Below are positions 13,773 to 22,586 of a stretch of 64,000 bases of DNA, piece by piece. The stretch is taken from positions 992,501 through 1,056,500 of the forward strand of contig NZ_CP071007.1 in NCBI RefSeq assembly GCF_018417635.1, in the 5' to 3' direction. The notes beneath the pieces are model-generated. The model made no database searches and had not been told where the DNA came from. It saw nothing but the letters and a program-made list of their open reading frames with translations. Origin of the DNA: Pseudomonas sp. SORT22. GTDB lineage: Bacteria > Pseudomonadota > Gammaproteobacteria > Pseudomonadales > Pseudomonadaceae. Made by a program: the position numbers and the translations under genes. How positions within the stretch are numbered: the stretch's first letter is position 1; every line of letters starts with the position of its first letter.

Positions 13773-14280
13773 CCCTGGTGTGGGGCGCTTCGGGCGCCTC
13801 AGCTGGCTGTGGCTGAGCGTGCTGGTCCTGGTCCTCGACCAGGCCAGCAAGTTCTACTTCGAGGGCGCGCTGAGCCTGTACCAGCAGATCGTGGTCATTC
13901 CCGACTACTTCAGCTGGACCCTGGCCTACAACACCGGTGCCGCCTTCAGCTTCCTGGCTGACAGCTCCGGCTGGCAGCGCTGGCTGTTCGCCCTGATCGC
14001 CATAGTGGTCAGTGCCGTGCTGGTGGTCTGGCTCAAGCGCCTGGGGCGCAACGAGACCTGGCTGGCCGTCGCCCTGGCACTGGTGCTGGGTGGTGCGCTG
14101 GGCAACCTGTACGACCGCATCGTGCTCGGCCACGTAGTCGACTTCATCCTCGTGCACTGGCAGAACCGCTGGTACTTCCCGGCCTTCAACCTGGCCGACA
14201 GCGCCATTACCGTGGGTGCGGTGATGCTGGCGCTGGATATGTTCAAGAGCAAAAAGTCCGGAGAACCCGTCCATGACTGA
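13765..14280 (+). CDS. lspA: Lipoprotein signal peptidase (signal peptidase II)
   Basis: 171 residues with four transmembrane helices. Family motifs [24 protein letters not shown] and FNLADS are present; the two catalytic aspartates are the D of NLYDR (about 117) and of FNLADS (about 145). It cleaves the signal peptide of diacylglyceryl-modified prolipoproteins in the inner membrane. It overlaps ileS by 8 bases and fkpB by 8 bases, so it is the middle of a tightly coupled operon. Confidence 0.97.
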   Translation: MPNPGVGRFGRLSWLWLSVLVLVLDQASKFYFEGALSLYQQIVVIPDYFSWTLAYNTGAAFSFLADSSGWQRWLFALIAIVVSAVLVVWLKRLGRNETWLAVALALVLGGALGNLYDRIVLGHVVDFILVHWQNRWYFPAFNLADSAITVGAVMLALDMFKSKKSGEPVHD

Positions 14281-14710
14281 GACCCGTATCGGCCAGAACA
14301 CCGAAGTGACCCTGCACTTCGCACTGCACCTGGAAAACGGCGACACCGTCGACAGCACCTTCGACAAGGCGCCGGCGGTGTTCAAGGTCGGCGACGGCAA
14401 CCTGCTGCCGGGCTTCGAAGCGGCGCTGTTCGGCTTCAAGAGCGGCGACAAGCGCACCGTGACCGTCAACCCGGAAAACGCCTTCGGCCAGCCAAACCCA
14501 CAGAACGTGCAGGTCATGCCGCGTTCGCAGTTCCAGGACATGGAGTTGTCCGAGGGCCTGCTGGTGATCTTCAACGACGCCGCCAACGCCGAATTGCCCG
14601 GTGTGGTGAAAGCCTTCGATGATGCCCAGGTGACCATCGACTTCAACCATCCACTGGCCGGCAAGACCCTGAACTTCGAGGTGGAAATCCTCGCGGTCAA
14701 GGCCCTGTGA
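14273..14710 (+). CDS. fkpB: FKBP-type peptidyl-prolyl isomerase (SlpA-like)
   Basis: 145 residues. An FKBP fold interrupted by an inserted flap domain, as in E. coli FkpB/SlpA and SlyD. Signatures: [30 protein letters not shown] and the [13 protein letters not shown] segment. It lacks the histidine-rich metal tail of SlyD. It catalyses prolyl cis-trans isomerisation and probably has chaperone activity in the cytoplasm. It lies between lspA and ispH, its conserved position. Confidence 0.94.
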   Translation: MTETRIGQNTEVTLHFALHLENGDTVDSTFDKAPAVFKVGDGNLLPGFEAALFGFKSGDKRTVTVNPENAFGQPNPQNVQVMPRSQFQDMELSEGLLVIFNDAANAELPGVVKAFDDAQVTIDFNHPLAGKTLNFEVEILAVKAL

Positions 14711-14724
14711 GCCTGGAGCCTGCC

Positions 14725-15672
14725 ATGCAAATCAAACTCGCCAACCCCCGTGGCTTCTGTGCCGGTGTGGACCGGGCGATCGAGATCGTCAATCGTGCCC
14801 TCGAAGTGTTTGGCCCGCCGATCTACGTGCGTCACGAAGTGGTGCACAACAAGTTCGTGGTCGAAGACCTGCGCGCGCGCGGGGCGATTTTTGTCGAAGA
14901 ACTCGACCAGGTGCCGGACGACGTCATCGTCATCTTCAGCGCCCACGGTGTTTCCCAGGCCGTGCGCCAGGAAGCGGCGGGGCGCGGCCTGAAGGTATTC
15001 GACGCGACCTGCCCACTGGTCACCAAGGTGCATATCGAGGTGGCGCGCTACAGCCGTGACGGCCGCGAGTGCATCCTGATTGGCCACGAAGGCCACCCGG
15101 AAGTCGAAGGCACCATGGGCCAGTACGACACCAGCAACGGTGGCGCCATCTACCTGGTCGAAGACGAGGACGATGTTGCCAGCCTGCAGGTCAACGACCC
15201 GGACAAACTGGCCTTCGTCACCCAGACCACGCTGTCGATGGACGACACCAGCCGGGTGATCGATGCCCTGCGCGCGCGCTTCCCGAATATCGGCGGGCCG
15301 CGCAAGGACGACATCTGCTACGCCACCCAGAACCGTCAGGACGCGGTCAAGCAACTGGCCAACGAATGCGACGTGGTCCTGGTGGTCGGCAGCCCGAACA
15401 GCTCCAACTCCAACCGCCTGCGTGAACTGGCCGAGCGCATGTCGACCCCGGCCTACCTGATCGACGGCGCCGAAGACCTGCAAAAAAGCTGGTTCGATGG
15501 CGTTGAGCGCATTGGTATCACCGCCGGTGCTTCGGCCCCCGAGGTGCTGGTGCGTGGCGTGATCGAACAACTGCGCACCTGGGGTGCCACGGGCGCCGAA
15601 GAGCTTGATGGCCGCGAAGAGAACATCACCTTCTCGATGCCCAAAGAGCTGCGCGTACGTTCACTGATCTGA
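14725..15672 (+). CDS. ispH: 4-hydroxy-3-methylbut-2-enyl diphosphate reductase
   Basis: 315 residues. Conserved cysteines for the 4Fe-4S cluster occur in [20 protein letters not shown] and the later [13 protein letters not shown] region. It performs the last step of the MEP isoprenoid pathway, yielding IPP and DMAPP. The ATG at 14725 is preferred because GGAG lies six bases upstream (14715-14718); a GTG at 14707 would overlap fkpB. The end overlaps the convergent fimT-like gene by 12 bases. Last gene of the operon. Confidence 0.97.
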   Translation: MQIKLANPRGFCAGVDRAIEIVNRALEVFGPPIYVRHEVVHNKFVVEDLRARGAIFVEELDQVPDDVIVIFSAHGVSQAVRQEAAGRGLKVFDATCPLVTKVHIEVARYSRDGRECILIGHEGHPEVEGTMGQYDTSNGGAIYLVEDEDDVASLQVNDPDKLAFVTQTTLSMDDTSRVIDALRARFPNIGGPRKDDICYATQNRQDAVKQLANECDVVLVVGSPNSSNSNRLRELAERMSTPAYLIDGAEDLQKSWFDGVERIGITAGASAPEVLVRGVIEQLRTWGATGAEELDGREENITFSMPKELRVRSLI

Positions 15673-16170
15673 CCCGCCGGCCGCGCACAGCGGCTGCTCG
15701 CCGGGCTCTTCGCGCAGGCTGACCCGGCCTGTGTGCGCCAGTACCACCCGGTACTGGCTGAAGGGCTCGGGGCGCTGGCAAATGAACAGCGTCCCGGCCT
15801 GAAACGCTCCCCCCGCGTGCAAGGGCACCCCCAGCCCACTGAAGCGCACCTGCCGGGCCACCGGTTGATTACCCACGACGTTCACCCGCTCAAGCCGCTG
15901 CTCGTACAGCAGCAGTGGGCCATCCTGTTCCACGACCATGCGCCAGCCATTACTCCAGTTGTCTTCCAGCGCCTGCAGGCGAACCACCTGGTTGCGCAGC
16001 AAAGCCTCGCTGCGTGCGGTGCGCAGGGCCTGGGCCAGGTCCTTGGCGGCGGCGTGCTGTTGTAGCCCGCTGCTCATGGTGTTGTAGGCCGGCAGGCTGA
16101 TGTGCGTGAGCATCCCCACCAGCGCCAACGCGAACATCATTTGTATCAGTGTTACGCCCTGTTGCTTCAC
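15661..16170 (-). CDS. fimT: GspH/FimT-family minor pseudopilin
   Basis: 169 residues. The short leader MKQQG is followed by a hydrophobic helix ([16 protein letters not shown]), as in type IV prepilins. The body shows [20 protein letters not shown], the usual FimT/GspH helix. Position +5 after the glycine is Gln instead of the near-universal Glu. It is transcribed divergently from the pilV-pilW-pilX-pilE cluster, with about 110 bases between. Probable role: priming complex of the type IV pilus, possibly DNA uptake. Symbol assigned by family, not confirmed function. Confidence 0.8.
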   Translation of the reverse strand: MKQQGVTLIQMMFALALVGMLTHISLPAYNTMSSGLQQHAAAKDLAQALRTARSEALLRNQVVRLQALEDNWSNGWRMVVEQDGPLLLYEQRLERVNVVGNQPVARQVRFSGLGVPLHAGGAFQAGTLFICQRPEPFSQYRVVLAHTGRVSLREEPGEQPLCAAGGSDQ

Positions 16171-16279
16171 CGTGCATTCCTCCCTGGAAGTGCTTCTATA
16201 GAGTCAGGCCGGCGGACAACAGCGTCCAGTCGGCCGGGTTGGCAAAGGGCTGGGGAAAAGTCGCAGGAGGGATGGCGCC

Positions 16280-16483
16280 ATGGATGGCGGACGGCAACAA
16301 GGAATGAGCTTGCTCGAAGTGCTGCTGGCCATGCTGATGCTGGGGCTGGGTGTGTTTGCTGCAGCGGCTGCGCAAGTGCGGGCGCTGCAGGCCACCGACA
16401 GTGCCTTGCACAGTACTCAGGCGGCGTATCTGCAGCATGGCGAGCGCGAACAAGCGCGCATCAACGCAGGGCCAGGCCGATGA
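16280..16483 (+). CDS. pilV: Short PilV-like minor prepilin
   Basis: 67 residues: leader MDGGRQQG, then MSLLEVLLAMLMLGLGVFAA with Glu at +5, the prepilin peptidase signature. It contains the PilV-type ALQATDSALHSTQAAYLQ segment and then stops, whereas PilV proteins are usually well over 100 residues. The start at 16280 is needed to supply the leader glycine, and AGGAGG lies 9 bases upstream. The stop overlaps the pilW ATG (16480-16483), so the shortness seems settled rather than a sequencing frameshift; the other frames do not continue PilV. Confidence 0.75.
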   Translation: MDGGRQQGMSLLEVLLAMLMLGLGVFAAAAAQVRALQATDSALHSTQAAYLQHGEREQARINAGPGR

Positions 16484-17139
16484 CCCGGCAAGCCGGTGTC
16501 GGCCTGGTCGAAGTGTTGCTGGCCCTCAGCCTCGGCTTGGTGCTGCTGCTCGGTGTCAGCCGCTTGTTTCTGGCGGCCACTTCGAACTGGCAGGCTCAGG
16601 GCATCGCCGCACAACTGCAGGAAGACGCGCGCCTGGCGTTGCAGCGCATGGCCCAGGATATTCGCATGAGCGGCATGTTCGGCTGCTTGCGTGCGGATGC
16701 AATCAGCCATGTGAACCCGTCCTCGGCACAGGCGTTTGCCCAACCGCTGGAGGTAATCCGCGCAGCGAACGGCCAATTGCAGCAATTGAGCCTGATCAGC
16801 GCCGAAGTCGCTGGCGCCGGTGGGCGGCCGAACTGGACGCTGGTCACCGATTGCATAAGCCAGGCGCGGGTCTATCCCGATGTCCAGGCGGCGCCGGCCG
16901 GGCACTTCGCGATACCGATACGACGCCAGACCTATCGCGTTGATGGCACCAGCCTGATGCTCGGCAGCGGCGCCAGTTATGCGCCGCTGATCGACAACCT
17001 CGGTGAGCTGCGCGTCGACATTATCAGCCGGAGTGCCACCCGCATCGCCGGACTGCGCCTGAGCCTGACCTTGCTTGACCCGCTGGCGCGGGTAAGGCCG
17101 CAGCAGTATCAACTGACAGTGGCCCTGCGCAATGGCTAG
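16480..17139 (+). CDS. pilW: PilW-family minor prepilin
   Basis: 219 residues. Leader MTRQAG, then VGLVEVLLALSLGLVLLLGV with Glu at +5, and the family segment LQEDARLALQRMAQDIRMSGMFGC characteristic of PilW. It is a minor pilin thought to belong to the complex that starts type IV pilus assembly. Coupled to pilV by a 4-base overlap and to pilX by an 8-base overlap. Confidence 0.88.
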   Translation: MTRQAGVGLVEVLLALSLGLVLLLGVSRLFLAATSNWQAQGIAAQLQEDARLALQRMAQDIRMSGMFGCLRADAISHVNPSSAQAFAQPLEVIRAANGQLQQLSLISAEVAGAGGRPNWTLVTDCISQARVYPDVQAAPAGHFAIPIRRQTYRVDGTSLMLGSGASYAPLIDNLGELRVDIISRSATRIAGLRLSLTLLDPLARVRPQQYQLTVALRNG

Positions 17140-17641
17140 GCCCGGCAGCCAGCGTGGGGTGGTCCTGCTGGTCAGCCTGGTGCTGCTGGGGCTGTTGGCT
17201 TTGCTCGGCGTCTCGGCGATGGTCAGTGCCACCTTGCAGGGGCGCATGGCCGGCAACCTGCAAGCAGCCTTGCACGGCCTCGAGCAGGCGGAGCAGGCCT
17301 TGCTGCTGGGAGAGTCGACCGTCGTCGGCGTGCTGCCATGCTCGTACTGTTTACCGCCGCCGGAAGCTGCACGGGTGCGGGCGCCTGGCGTCTACCGCGG
17401 CGAAGGGCCGACCTCCGGCCTGAGCTGGCAAGGCGGCGCCAGCGGCTTCCACCTGGTACAGAACCTTGGCCAGAGTACCCACGCCGCGCACTGGCCTGCC
17501 AACCTGTCCGTTACCTTGTACCGGATCACCGCCGTCAGCCACGCCGGGGTAGGGCGCAGCGTGCTCGAAAGCGTTTATGCACAGGCTGTAGAAGAGGGCG
17601 CCCAGCCACCCAGGCGCATTCTCTGGCGCCAGCTTCACTAG
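17132..17641 (+). CDS. pilX: PilX-family minor prepilin
   Basis: 169 residues. After MARPGSQRG comes a hydrophobic helix (VVLLVSLVLLGLLALLGVSAM) without Glu at +5, as in PilX/GspK-type tip subunits. AGNLQAALHGLEQAEQALLLGE is the family helix. Overlaps pilW by 8 bases. In P. aeruginosa the large adhesin gene pilY1 follows pilX; here pilE follows directly after 11 bases. Confidence 0.85.
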   Translation: MARPGSQRGVVLLVSLVLLGLLALLGVSAMVSATLQGRMAGNLQAALHGLEQAEQALLLGESTVVGVLPCSYCLPPPEAARVRAPGVYRGEGPTSGLSWQGGASGFHLVQNLGQSTHAAHWPANLSVTLYRITAVSHAGVGRSVLESVYAQAVEEGAQPPRRILWRQLH

Positions 17642-17652
17642 GAGTTCGACTT

Positions 17653-18060
17653 ATGTCCACCCTGCAGAAAGGTTTGAGCCTGATTGAACTGTTGCTTGTC
17701 GTCGCCGTGGTCGGCATTCTGGCGGGCATTGCCTATCCCAGCTACAGCGAACAGGTCCGCAAGGCCGCACGCACGGAAATCGCCGGGTTGCTGTTCGAAA
17801 GCGCGCAACTGCTCGAACGTCACTATGCCCGCAGCGGCCAGTACGCCGACAGCGAAGCCCTGGTCACCCCATTGGCGCCCGGGACCGAGCACTACCGGCT
17901 GCAGGCCGTTCGTCTTTCGACGTCATTCACCCTTACCGCCCGGCGCATTGGCGGTGGTTTGATGAACAGTGACCGCTGCGCCGATTTCGAACTCGACCAG
18001 GCCGGTGTGCGCCGCAATCCCGGCGCCGTTGATGGCGGCCGCGGCTGTTGGGGTGGCTGA
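17653..18060 (+). CDS. pilE: PilE-family minor prepilin
   Basis: 135 residues. Leader MSTLQKG and then LSLIELLLVVAVVGILAGIAYPSYSEQVRKAART, a textbook type IV prepilin start with Glu at +5. A pair of C-terminal cysteines (DRCADF, GRGCWGG) probably forms the disulfide loop. The ATG at 17653 has GGAG at 17641-17644. Last gene of the minor-pilin run; thiO begins 27 bases later. Confidence 0.9.
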   Translation: MSTLQKGLSLIELLLVVAVVGILAGIAYPSYSEQVRKAARTEIAGLLFESAQLLERHYARSGQYADSEALVTPLAPGTEHYRLQAVRLSTSFTLTARRIGGGLMNSDRCADFELDQAGVRRNPGAVDGGRGCWGG

Positions 18061-18087
18061 GGTTTACTTCAGACGTTGGATCAATAC

Positions 18088-19191
18088 ATGACCAAGCAAG
18101 TAGTGATTGTCGGTGGCGGGGTAATCGGCCTGCTGACAGCGTTCAACCTGGCGGCCGAGGTCGAGCAGGTGGTGCTGTGTGACCGTGGCGCGCTCGGCCA
18201 GGAGTCTTCCTGGGCTGGCGGCGGCATCGTCTCGCCGCTGTACCCGTGGCGCTATAGCCCGGCGGTAACGGCCCTGGCGCATTGGTCGCAGGATTTTTAT
18301 CCACAGCTGGGCGAGCGCCTGTTCGCCAGCACCGGGGTTGACCCTGAAGTGCACACCACCGGCCTGTACTGGCTGGACCTCGACGACGAAGCCGAAGCCC
18401 TGGCCTGGGCCAAGCGCGAAGGACGGCCGCTAAGTGCTGTGGATATCTCGGCGGCCTATGACGCGGTGCCGGTGCTGGGTGGCGGTTTCCGCCGCGCCAT
18501 CTACATGGCCGGGGTTGCCAACGTGCGTAACCCACGCCTGGTCAAATCACTCAAGGCCGCCTTGCTGGCGCTGCCGAACGTGAGCATTCGCGAGCAGTGC
18601 GAAATCACCGGCTTCAGCCGTGAGGGCGAGCGCATCACCGGGGTCGAGACTGCAACCGGGCCGATTCCGGCCGATCGCGTGGTGCTGACGGCTGGCGCCT
18701 GGAGCGGCGACTTGCTGCGGCCATTGGGCCTGGAGCTGCCGGTGGAGCCGGTGAAAGGGCAGATGATCCTGTACAAGTGCGCCGAAGACTTTTTGCCGAG
18801 CATGGTGCTGGCCAAGGGGCGTTATGCGATCCCGCGGCGCGACGGGCATATTCTGGTGGGCAGTACCCTGGAGCATGCCGGTTACGACAAGACCCCAACC
18901 GACGAAGCGCTGGAAAGCCTCAAGGCATCGGCGGTGGAGTTGCTGCCGGCGCTGGCCGACGCCACCCCGGTGGCCCATTGGGCGGGGCTGCGGCCGGGTT
19001 CGCCTGAGGGCATTCCGTACATCGGCGAGGTGCCAGGCTATGCCGGACTGTGGCTGAACTGCGGGCATTACCGCAATGGCCTGGTGCTGGCGCCGGCGTC
19101 CTGCCAGTTGTTTGCGGATTTGTTGCTGGGGCGTGAGCCAATCATTGATCCGGCACCATATGTACCGGCTGGGCGGGTGGCTGCTCTTTAG
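18088..19191 (+). CDS. thiO: Glycine oxidase ThiO
   Basis: 367 residues, an FAD-dependent amine oxidase of the DAO family. The dinucleotide-binding motif VVIVGGGVIGLLTAFNLA is at the N-terminus. GQESSWAGGGIVSPLYPWRY and the C-terminal GHYRNGLVLAP are the family's FAD/substrate motifs. It oxidises glycine to iminoacetate for the thiazole ring of thiamine. The ATG at 18088 is preferred over a TTG at 18076. Position after the pil cluster is conserved in Pseudomonas. Confidence 0.93.
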   Translation: MTKQVVIVGGGVIGLLTAFNLAAEVEQVVLCDRGALGQESSWAGGGIVSPLYPWRYSPAVTALAHWSQDFYPQLGERLFASTGVDPEVHTTGLYWLDLDDEAEALAWAKREGRPLSAVDISAAYDAVPVLGGGFRRAIYMAGVANVRNPRLVKSLKAALLALPNVSIREQCEITGFSREGERITGVETATGPIPADRVVLTAGAWSGDLLRPLGLELPVEPVKGQMILYKCAEDFLPSMVLAKGRYAIPRRDGHILVGSTLEHAGYDKTPTDEALESLKASAVELLPALADATPVAHWAGLRPGSPEGIPYIGEVPGYAGLWLNCGHYRNGLVLAPASCQLFADLLLGREPIIDPAPYVPAGRVAAL

Positions 19192-19195
19192 GGCT

Positions 19196-19251
19196 CATCG
19201 CGGGGCAAGCCCGCTCCTACAATCTGGCAGGGGCGGGCTTGCCCCGCGATG
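19196..19251. repeat. REP-type palindromic repeat
   Basis: CATCGCGGGGCAAGCCCGC faces GCGGGCTTGCCCCGCGATG, a near-perfect REP pair with a loop of about 18 bases. It begins five bases after thiO and lies between convergent genes. Confidence 0.85.
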
Positions 19252-19265
19252 CAGGCACCGCGCAA

Positions 19266-19496
19266 TCAGCGCTGCGCCCCAGGCCCCTGCTCCAGATGCG
19301 CCTGACTGCAATACCACTGCGCCCCGCGATGCAGCGCCCGGTCACTGGGCAAATGCACGCCGCAATGGGCGCAGCGGACCATCTTCAGCGGGTCTTCGAG
19401 GCTGTTGTTTTGCCCAGCAGCATTGCTGGCCTTGAACTTGCGCCACAGCCAGAAGGCAGCAGCAATCAGGGCAATCCAGAAAAGTAGGCGAACCAT
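19266..19496 (-). CDS. PP0621-family small membrane-anchored zinc-motif protein
   Basis: 76 residues. One N-terminal transmembrane helix (MVRLLFWIALIAAAFWLW) is followed by a motif with CAHCGVHLP and a second cysteine in WYCSQAHLEQ, suggesting a small metal-binding site. It matches what I know as the PP0621 family, found in Pseudomonas between thiO and bamD; function unknown. Single gene with a terminator-like hairpin upstream that belongs to bamD. Confidence 0.8.
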   Translation of the reverse strand: MVRLLFWIALIAAAFWLWRKFKASNAAGQNNSLEDPLKMVRCAHCGVHLPSDRALHRGAQWYCSQAHLEQGPGAQR

Positions 19497-19546
19497 GGTG
19501 TCCAGCTTTGTCAGTGAAGAGCCTTCAGTCTAGGGCTCGAGCATGA

Positions 19547-19573
19547 AAAAAGGGAGGCCTTGGCCTCCCTTTA
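19547..19573 (-). terminator. bamD terminator (probably bidirectional)
   Basis: AAAAAAGGGAGGCC / GGCCTCCCTTTAT around a TT centre, with T runs on both strands. It lies about 17 bases after the bamD stop. Confidence 0.85.
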
Positions 19574-19589
19574 TCTTTTACACGATGGC

Positions 19590-20612
19590 TCAGTCGAACA
19601 CACCGAAGGTCATGTAGCTGAACCAGGAGCGGTCTTCGTTGTTACCTTCCGCTTCGTGGTTTTCTTCTTCGATGACGTCACCGTTGGCATCTTTAGGCAG
19701 CAGCTCTTGCGGGATCGCGTCCTTGGCGTCCTGGTACTGCTTCACCACGTCCTGGTTGGCACGGGTTTCACCCGGCGGCAGCGGCGGGGCGGTATTGATC
19801 AGGCCCAGGGTGGCCTTGGACAGCCACGAGCGGTTGTCGGCTTCGTTCTGCTGCGGCACGAACTGGCCATCGACCAGGCTCGGGTGGTCCGGGTAGTTGA
19901 GCTTGAGGGTTTCCAGGCTGGTGGCCGCCAGTTCGTCCAGGTGCAGACGCATGTAGGCTTCGGTCATCACCGCCAAGCCGTCGCCGACCGATGGGGTTTC
20001 CTGGAAGTTCTCTACTACATAGCGGCCACGGTTGGCGGCAGCGACATAGGCCTGACGGGTCAGGTAGTAGTCGGCCACGTGGATTTCGTAGGAAGCCAGC
20101 AGGTTGCGCAGGTAGATCATGCGCTGCTTGGCGTCAGGCGAATAGCGGCTGTTGGGGAAGCGGCTGGTCAGCTGGGCGAATTCGTTGTACGAGTCGCGGG
20201 CAGCGCCCGGGTCACGCTTGGTCATGTCCAGCGGCAGGAAGCGCGCCAGCAGGCCGCGGTCCTGGTCGAACGAGGTCAGACCCTTGAGGTAGTAGGCGTA
20301 GTCGACGTTCGGATGCTGCGGATGCAAGCGAATGAAGCGCTCGGCGGCAGACTTGGCAGCCTCCGGTTCGGCGTTTTTATAGTTCGCGTAGATCAGCTCG
20401 AGCTGGGCCTGGTCGGCGTAGCGGCCGAACGGATAGCGCGATTCCAGAGCCTTCAGCTTGCTTGTGGCGCTGGTATAGCTGTGGTTGTCCAGGTCGGCCT
20501 GCGCCTGCTGGTACAGCTCGGCTTCGCTCAGGTTTTCGTCGACGACTTCCTTCGAAGAACAAGCAGCGGTCAGTCCGAGGATGGCGATCAGCAGCAGGTG
20601 TTTCACTTGCAT
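19590..20612 (-). CDS. bamD: Outer membrane assembly lipoprotein BamD
   Basis: 340 residues. The signal peptide [18 protein letters not shown] ends in a lipobox with acylated Cys18. Tetratricopeptide-like helices follow ([41 protein letters not shown]). The C-terminus is longer and more acidic than in E. coli BamD, with an [12 protein letters not shown] stretch. It is an essential part of the BAM complex that inserts beta-barrel proteins. The start at 20612 provides the signal peptide; a longer frame to 20696 does not. Divergent from rluD. Confidence 0.96.
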   Translation of the reverse strand: MQVKHLLLIAILGLTAACSSKEVVDENLSEAELYQQAQADLDNHSYTSATSKLKALESRYPFGRYADQAQLELIYANYKNAEPEAAKSAAERFIRLHPQHPNVDYAYYLKGLTSFDQDRGLLARFLPLDMTKRDPGAARDSYNEFAQLTSRFPNSRYSPDAKQRMIYLRNLLASYEIHVADYYLTRQAYVAAANRGRYVVENFQETPSVGDGLAVMTEAYMRLHLDELAATSLETLKLNYPDHPSLVDGQFVPQQNEADNRSWLSKATLGLINTAPPLPPGETRANQDVVKQYQDAKDAIPQELLPKDANGDVIEEENHEAEGNNEDRSWFSYMTFGVFD

Positions 20613-20762
20613 GGCGGCTTGCGTCCCTATGACGGCCGCTGTCTTGGGCGTGGCCGTCCTGTTATGATGAGCACCCCGATGCAACCCTCGGGGCAAAAGA
20701 CGTCGTATTTAACCACAAGCGCGCAGTCGAAACCAAAGGCTGTGCCGCCCGCTGATTCGAGC

Positions 20763-21725
20763 ATGTCCGAGATCATTCAACTTCGCGCAGAGGTGCCGTC
20801 CGAATTGGGCGGGCAACGCCTCGACCAAGTCGCCGCCCAATTGTTCGCTGAGCACTCGCGCTCGCGCCTGTCCACCTGGATCAAGGAGGGGCGCCTGACG
20901 GTCGATGGCGCTGTCCTGCGTCCGCGCGATATCGTCCACGGCGGTGCGCTGCTGGCGCTCGATGCCGAGCAGGAAGCCCAGGGCGAGTGGGTGGCCCAGG
21001 ACATCGAGCTGGATATCGTCTATGAAGACGACCACATCCTGGTGATCAACAAGCCTGCCGGGCTTGTGGTCCACCCGGCTGCGGGCCACGCCGATGGCAC
21101 CCTGCTCAATGCCCTGCTGCACCACGTGCCGGACATCATCAACGTGCCGCGCGCCGGTATCGTCCACCGCCTGGACAAGGACACCACCGGTCTGATGGTG
21201 GTGGCCAAGACCATCCAGGCGCAGACCCAGCTGGTTGCCCAGTTGCAAAGCCGCAGCGTCAGCCGCATCTATGAATGCATCGTGATCGGTGTGGTCACGG
21301 CCGGCGGCAAGATCAACGCGCCGATCGGTCGCCACGGCGGTCAGCGCCAGCGCATGGCGGTCACCGAAGGCGGCAAGCCTGCGGTCAGCCACTATCGCGT
21401 ACTGGAGCGCTTCCGCTCGCACACCCACGTGCGGGTCAAGCTCGAAACCGGGCGTACCCACCAGATCCGCGTGCACATGGCCCACGTCAACTTCCCGTTG
21501 GTCGGCGACCCGGTCTACGGCGGGCGCTTCCGCATTCCGCCAGCGGCCAGCCTGACCATGGTCGACGCGCTCAAGACCTTCCCGCGCCAGGCCCTGCATG
21601 CACGCTTCCTGGAGCTCGATCACCCGGTGACCGGCGAGCGCATGGGTTGGGAATCGGCGCTGCCGGACGACTTCGTCTGGCTGCTGTCGCTGCTCAAGCA
21701 GGACCGCGAGGCGTTCGTCGGATGA
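20763..21725 (+). CDS. rluD: 23S rRNA pseudouridine synthase RluD
   Basis: 320 residues. N-terminal S4 RNA-binding domain (GQRLDQVAAQLFAEHSRSRL) and RluA-type catalytic domain with HRLDKDTTGLMV; the catalytic Asp is about residue 138. It makes pseudouridines in helix 69 of 23S rRNA. The ATG at 20763 fits the family start MSEIIQL; an in-frame ATG at 20667 would add 32 residues of low-complexity sequence. Its stop overlaps the pgeF start (ATGA). Confidence 0.95.
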   Translation: MSEIIQLRAEVPSELGGQRLDQVAAQLFAEHSRSRLSTWIKEGRLTVDGAVLRPRDIVHGGALLALDAEQEAQGEWVAQDIELDIVYEDDHILVINKPAGLVVHPAAGHADGTLLNALLHHVPDIINVPRAGIVHRLDKDTTGLMVVAKTIQAQTQLVAQLQSRSVSRIYECIVIGVVTAGGKINAPIGRHGGQRQRMAVTEGGKPAVSHYRVLERFRSHTHVRVKLETGRTHQIRVHMAHVNFPLVGDPVYGGRFRIPPAASLTMVDALKTFPRQALHARFLELDHPVTGERMGWESALPDDFVWLLSLLKQDREAFVG

Positions 21726-22462
21726 GCGAGCTGACGCAAGCGCTGCTGTTCCCGGACTGGCCTGCGCCAGCCCGGGTGCGCGCCTGCGTCACTACGCGCA
21801 GCGGCGGGGTCAGCCTGCCGCCCTATGAAAGCTTCAACCTCGGTGACCATGTTGGCGATGCGCCAGCAGCGGTGGCCGAGAACCGCCGGCGCCTGACCGC
21901 CGAGTTCGGCATCCAGCCAGCCTGGCTCAAGCAGGTGCATGGCGTAGTTGTAGCCGATGCCGACCCTGGCGTTATTGCCGAGGCTGATGCCAGCTACAGC
22001 GATACCCCCGGCATTGCCTGCACGGTCATGACCGCCGACTGCTTGCCGGTGCTGTTCTGCGACCGCGCCGGCACCCGCGTAGCCGCCGCCCATGCGGGCT
22101 GGCGCGGGCTGGCCAACGGTGTGCTGGAGGCGACTCTGAAGCGCTTGGCCCTGCCGCCCGAAGAGGTGCTGGTGTGGCTGGGCCCGGCGATTGGCCCGCA
22201 AGCCTTTGAAGTCGGCCTTGAGGTTCGTGATGCGTTCACGACCGTTCATCCGGAAACTGCCCAGGCCTTCGTGCCCGGTGCCCAGCCCGGCAAGCTGATG
22301 GCCGATATCTACCAGCTGGCCCGCCTGCGCCTTGCAGCGCGCGGCGTCAATGCCGTCTATGGTGGTGGCTTGTGCACCGTCAGCGACCCGCGCTTCTATT
22401 CTTATCGGCGCACCCCGCAGGGTGGCCGCTTCGCTTCGCTGGTCTGGCTGGCAGCGCGCTGA
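21722..22462 (+). CDS. pgeF: Peptidoglycan editing factor PgeF (YfiH)
   Basis: 246 residues of the YfiH/polyphenol oxidase superfamily. Signature metal-site segments are KQVHG, TADCLPVLF and AAAHAGWRGL. In E. coli the protein keeps peptidoglycan composition correct by removing misincorporated L-Ser-containing precursors; older annotation calls it a laccase. Translationally coupled to rluD by a 4-base overlap, and followed by the clpB heat-shock promoter. Confidence 0.93.
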   Translation: MSELTQALLFPDWPAPARVRACVTTRSGGVSLPPYESFNLGDHVGDAPAAVAENRRRLTAEFGIQPAWLKQVHGVVVADADPGVIAEADASYSDTPGIACTVMTADCLPVLFCDRAGTRVAAAHAGWRGLANGVLEATLKRLALPPEEVLVWLGPAIGPQAFEVGLEVRDAFTTVHPETAQAFVPGAQPGKLMADIYQLARLRLAARGVNAVYGGGLCTVSDPRFYSYRRTPQGGRFASLVWLAAR

Positions 22463-22482
22463 CCTGGATCAAGCCCGCCTAG

Positions 22483-22510
22483 CTTGAATCTTCCAGAATC
22501 ACCCTTATCT
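22483..22510 (+). promoter_or_regulatory. Putative sigma-32 heat-shock promoter of clpB
   Basis: CTTGAAT (22483-22489), a 13-base gap, then CCTTATCT (22503-22510). This closely follows the sigma-32 consensus CTTGAAA / CCCCATNT with accepted spacing. It lies 77 bases before clpB and just after pgeF. Confidence 0.7.
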
Positions 22511-22586
22511 ACAGTGGTATCTCTGGCAGGTTTTTCTTCATCAGGTGTGTCCATCGCTCCGACCTGCCCATAAAGGAAGGTAACCC

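Noticed and set aside
10962..13850. A 962-codon open frame on the minus strand opposite ileS
   Set aside because: It mirrors the codon structure of ileS, which has complete family motifs; the product has no recognisable domain and is a typical antisense frame of GC-rich genes.
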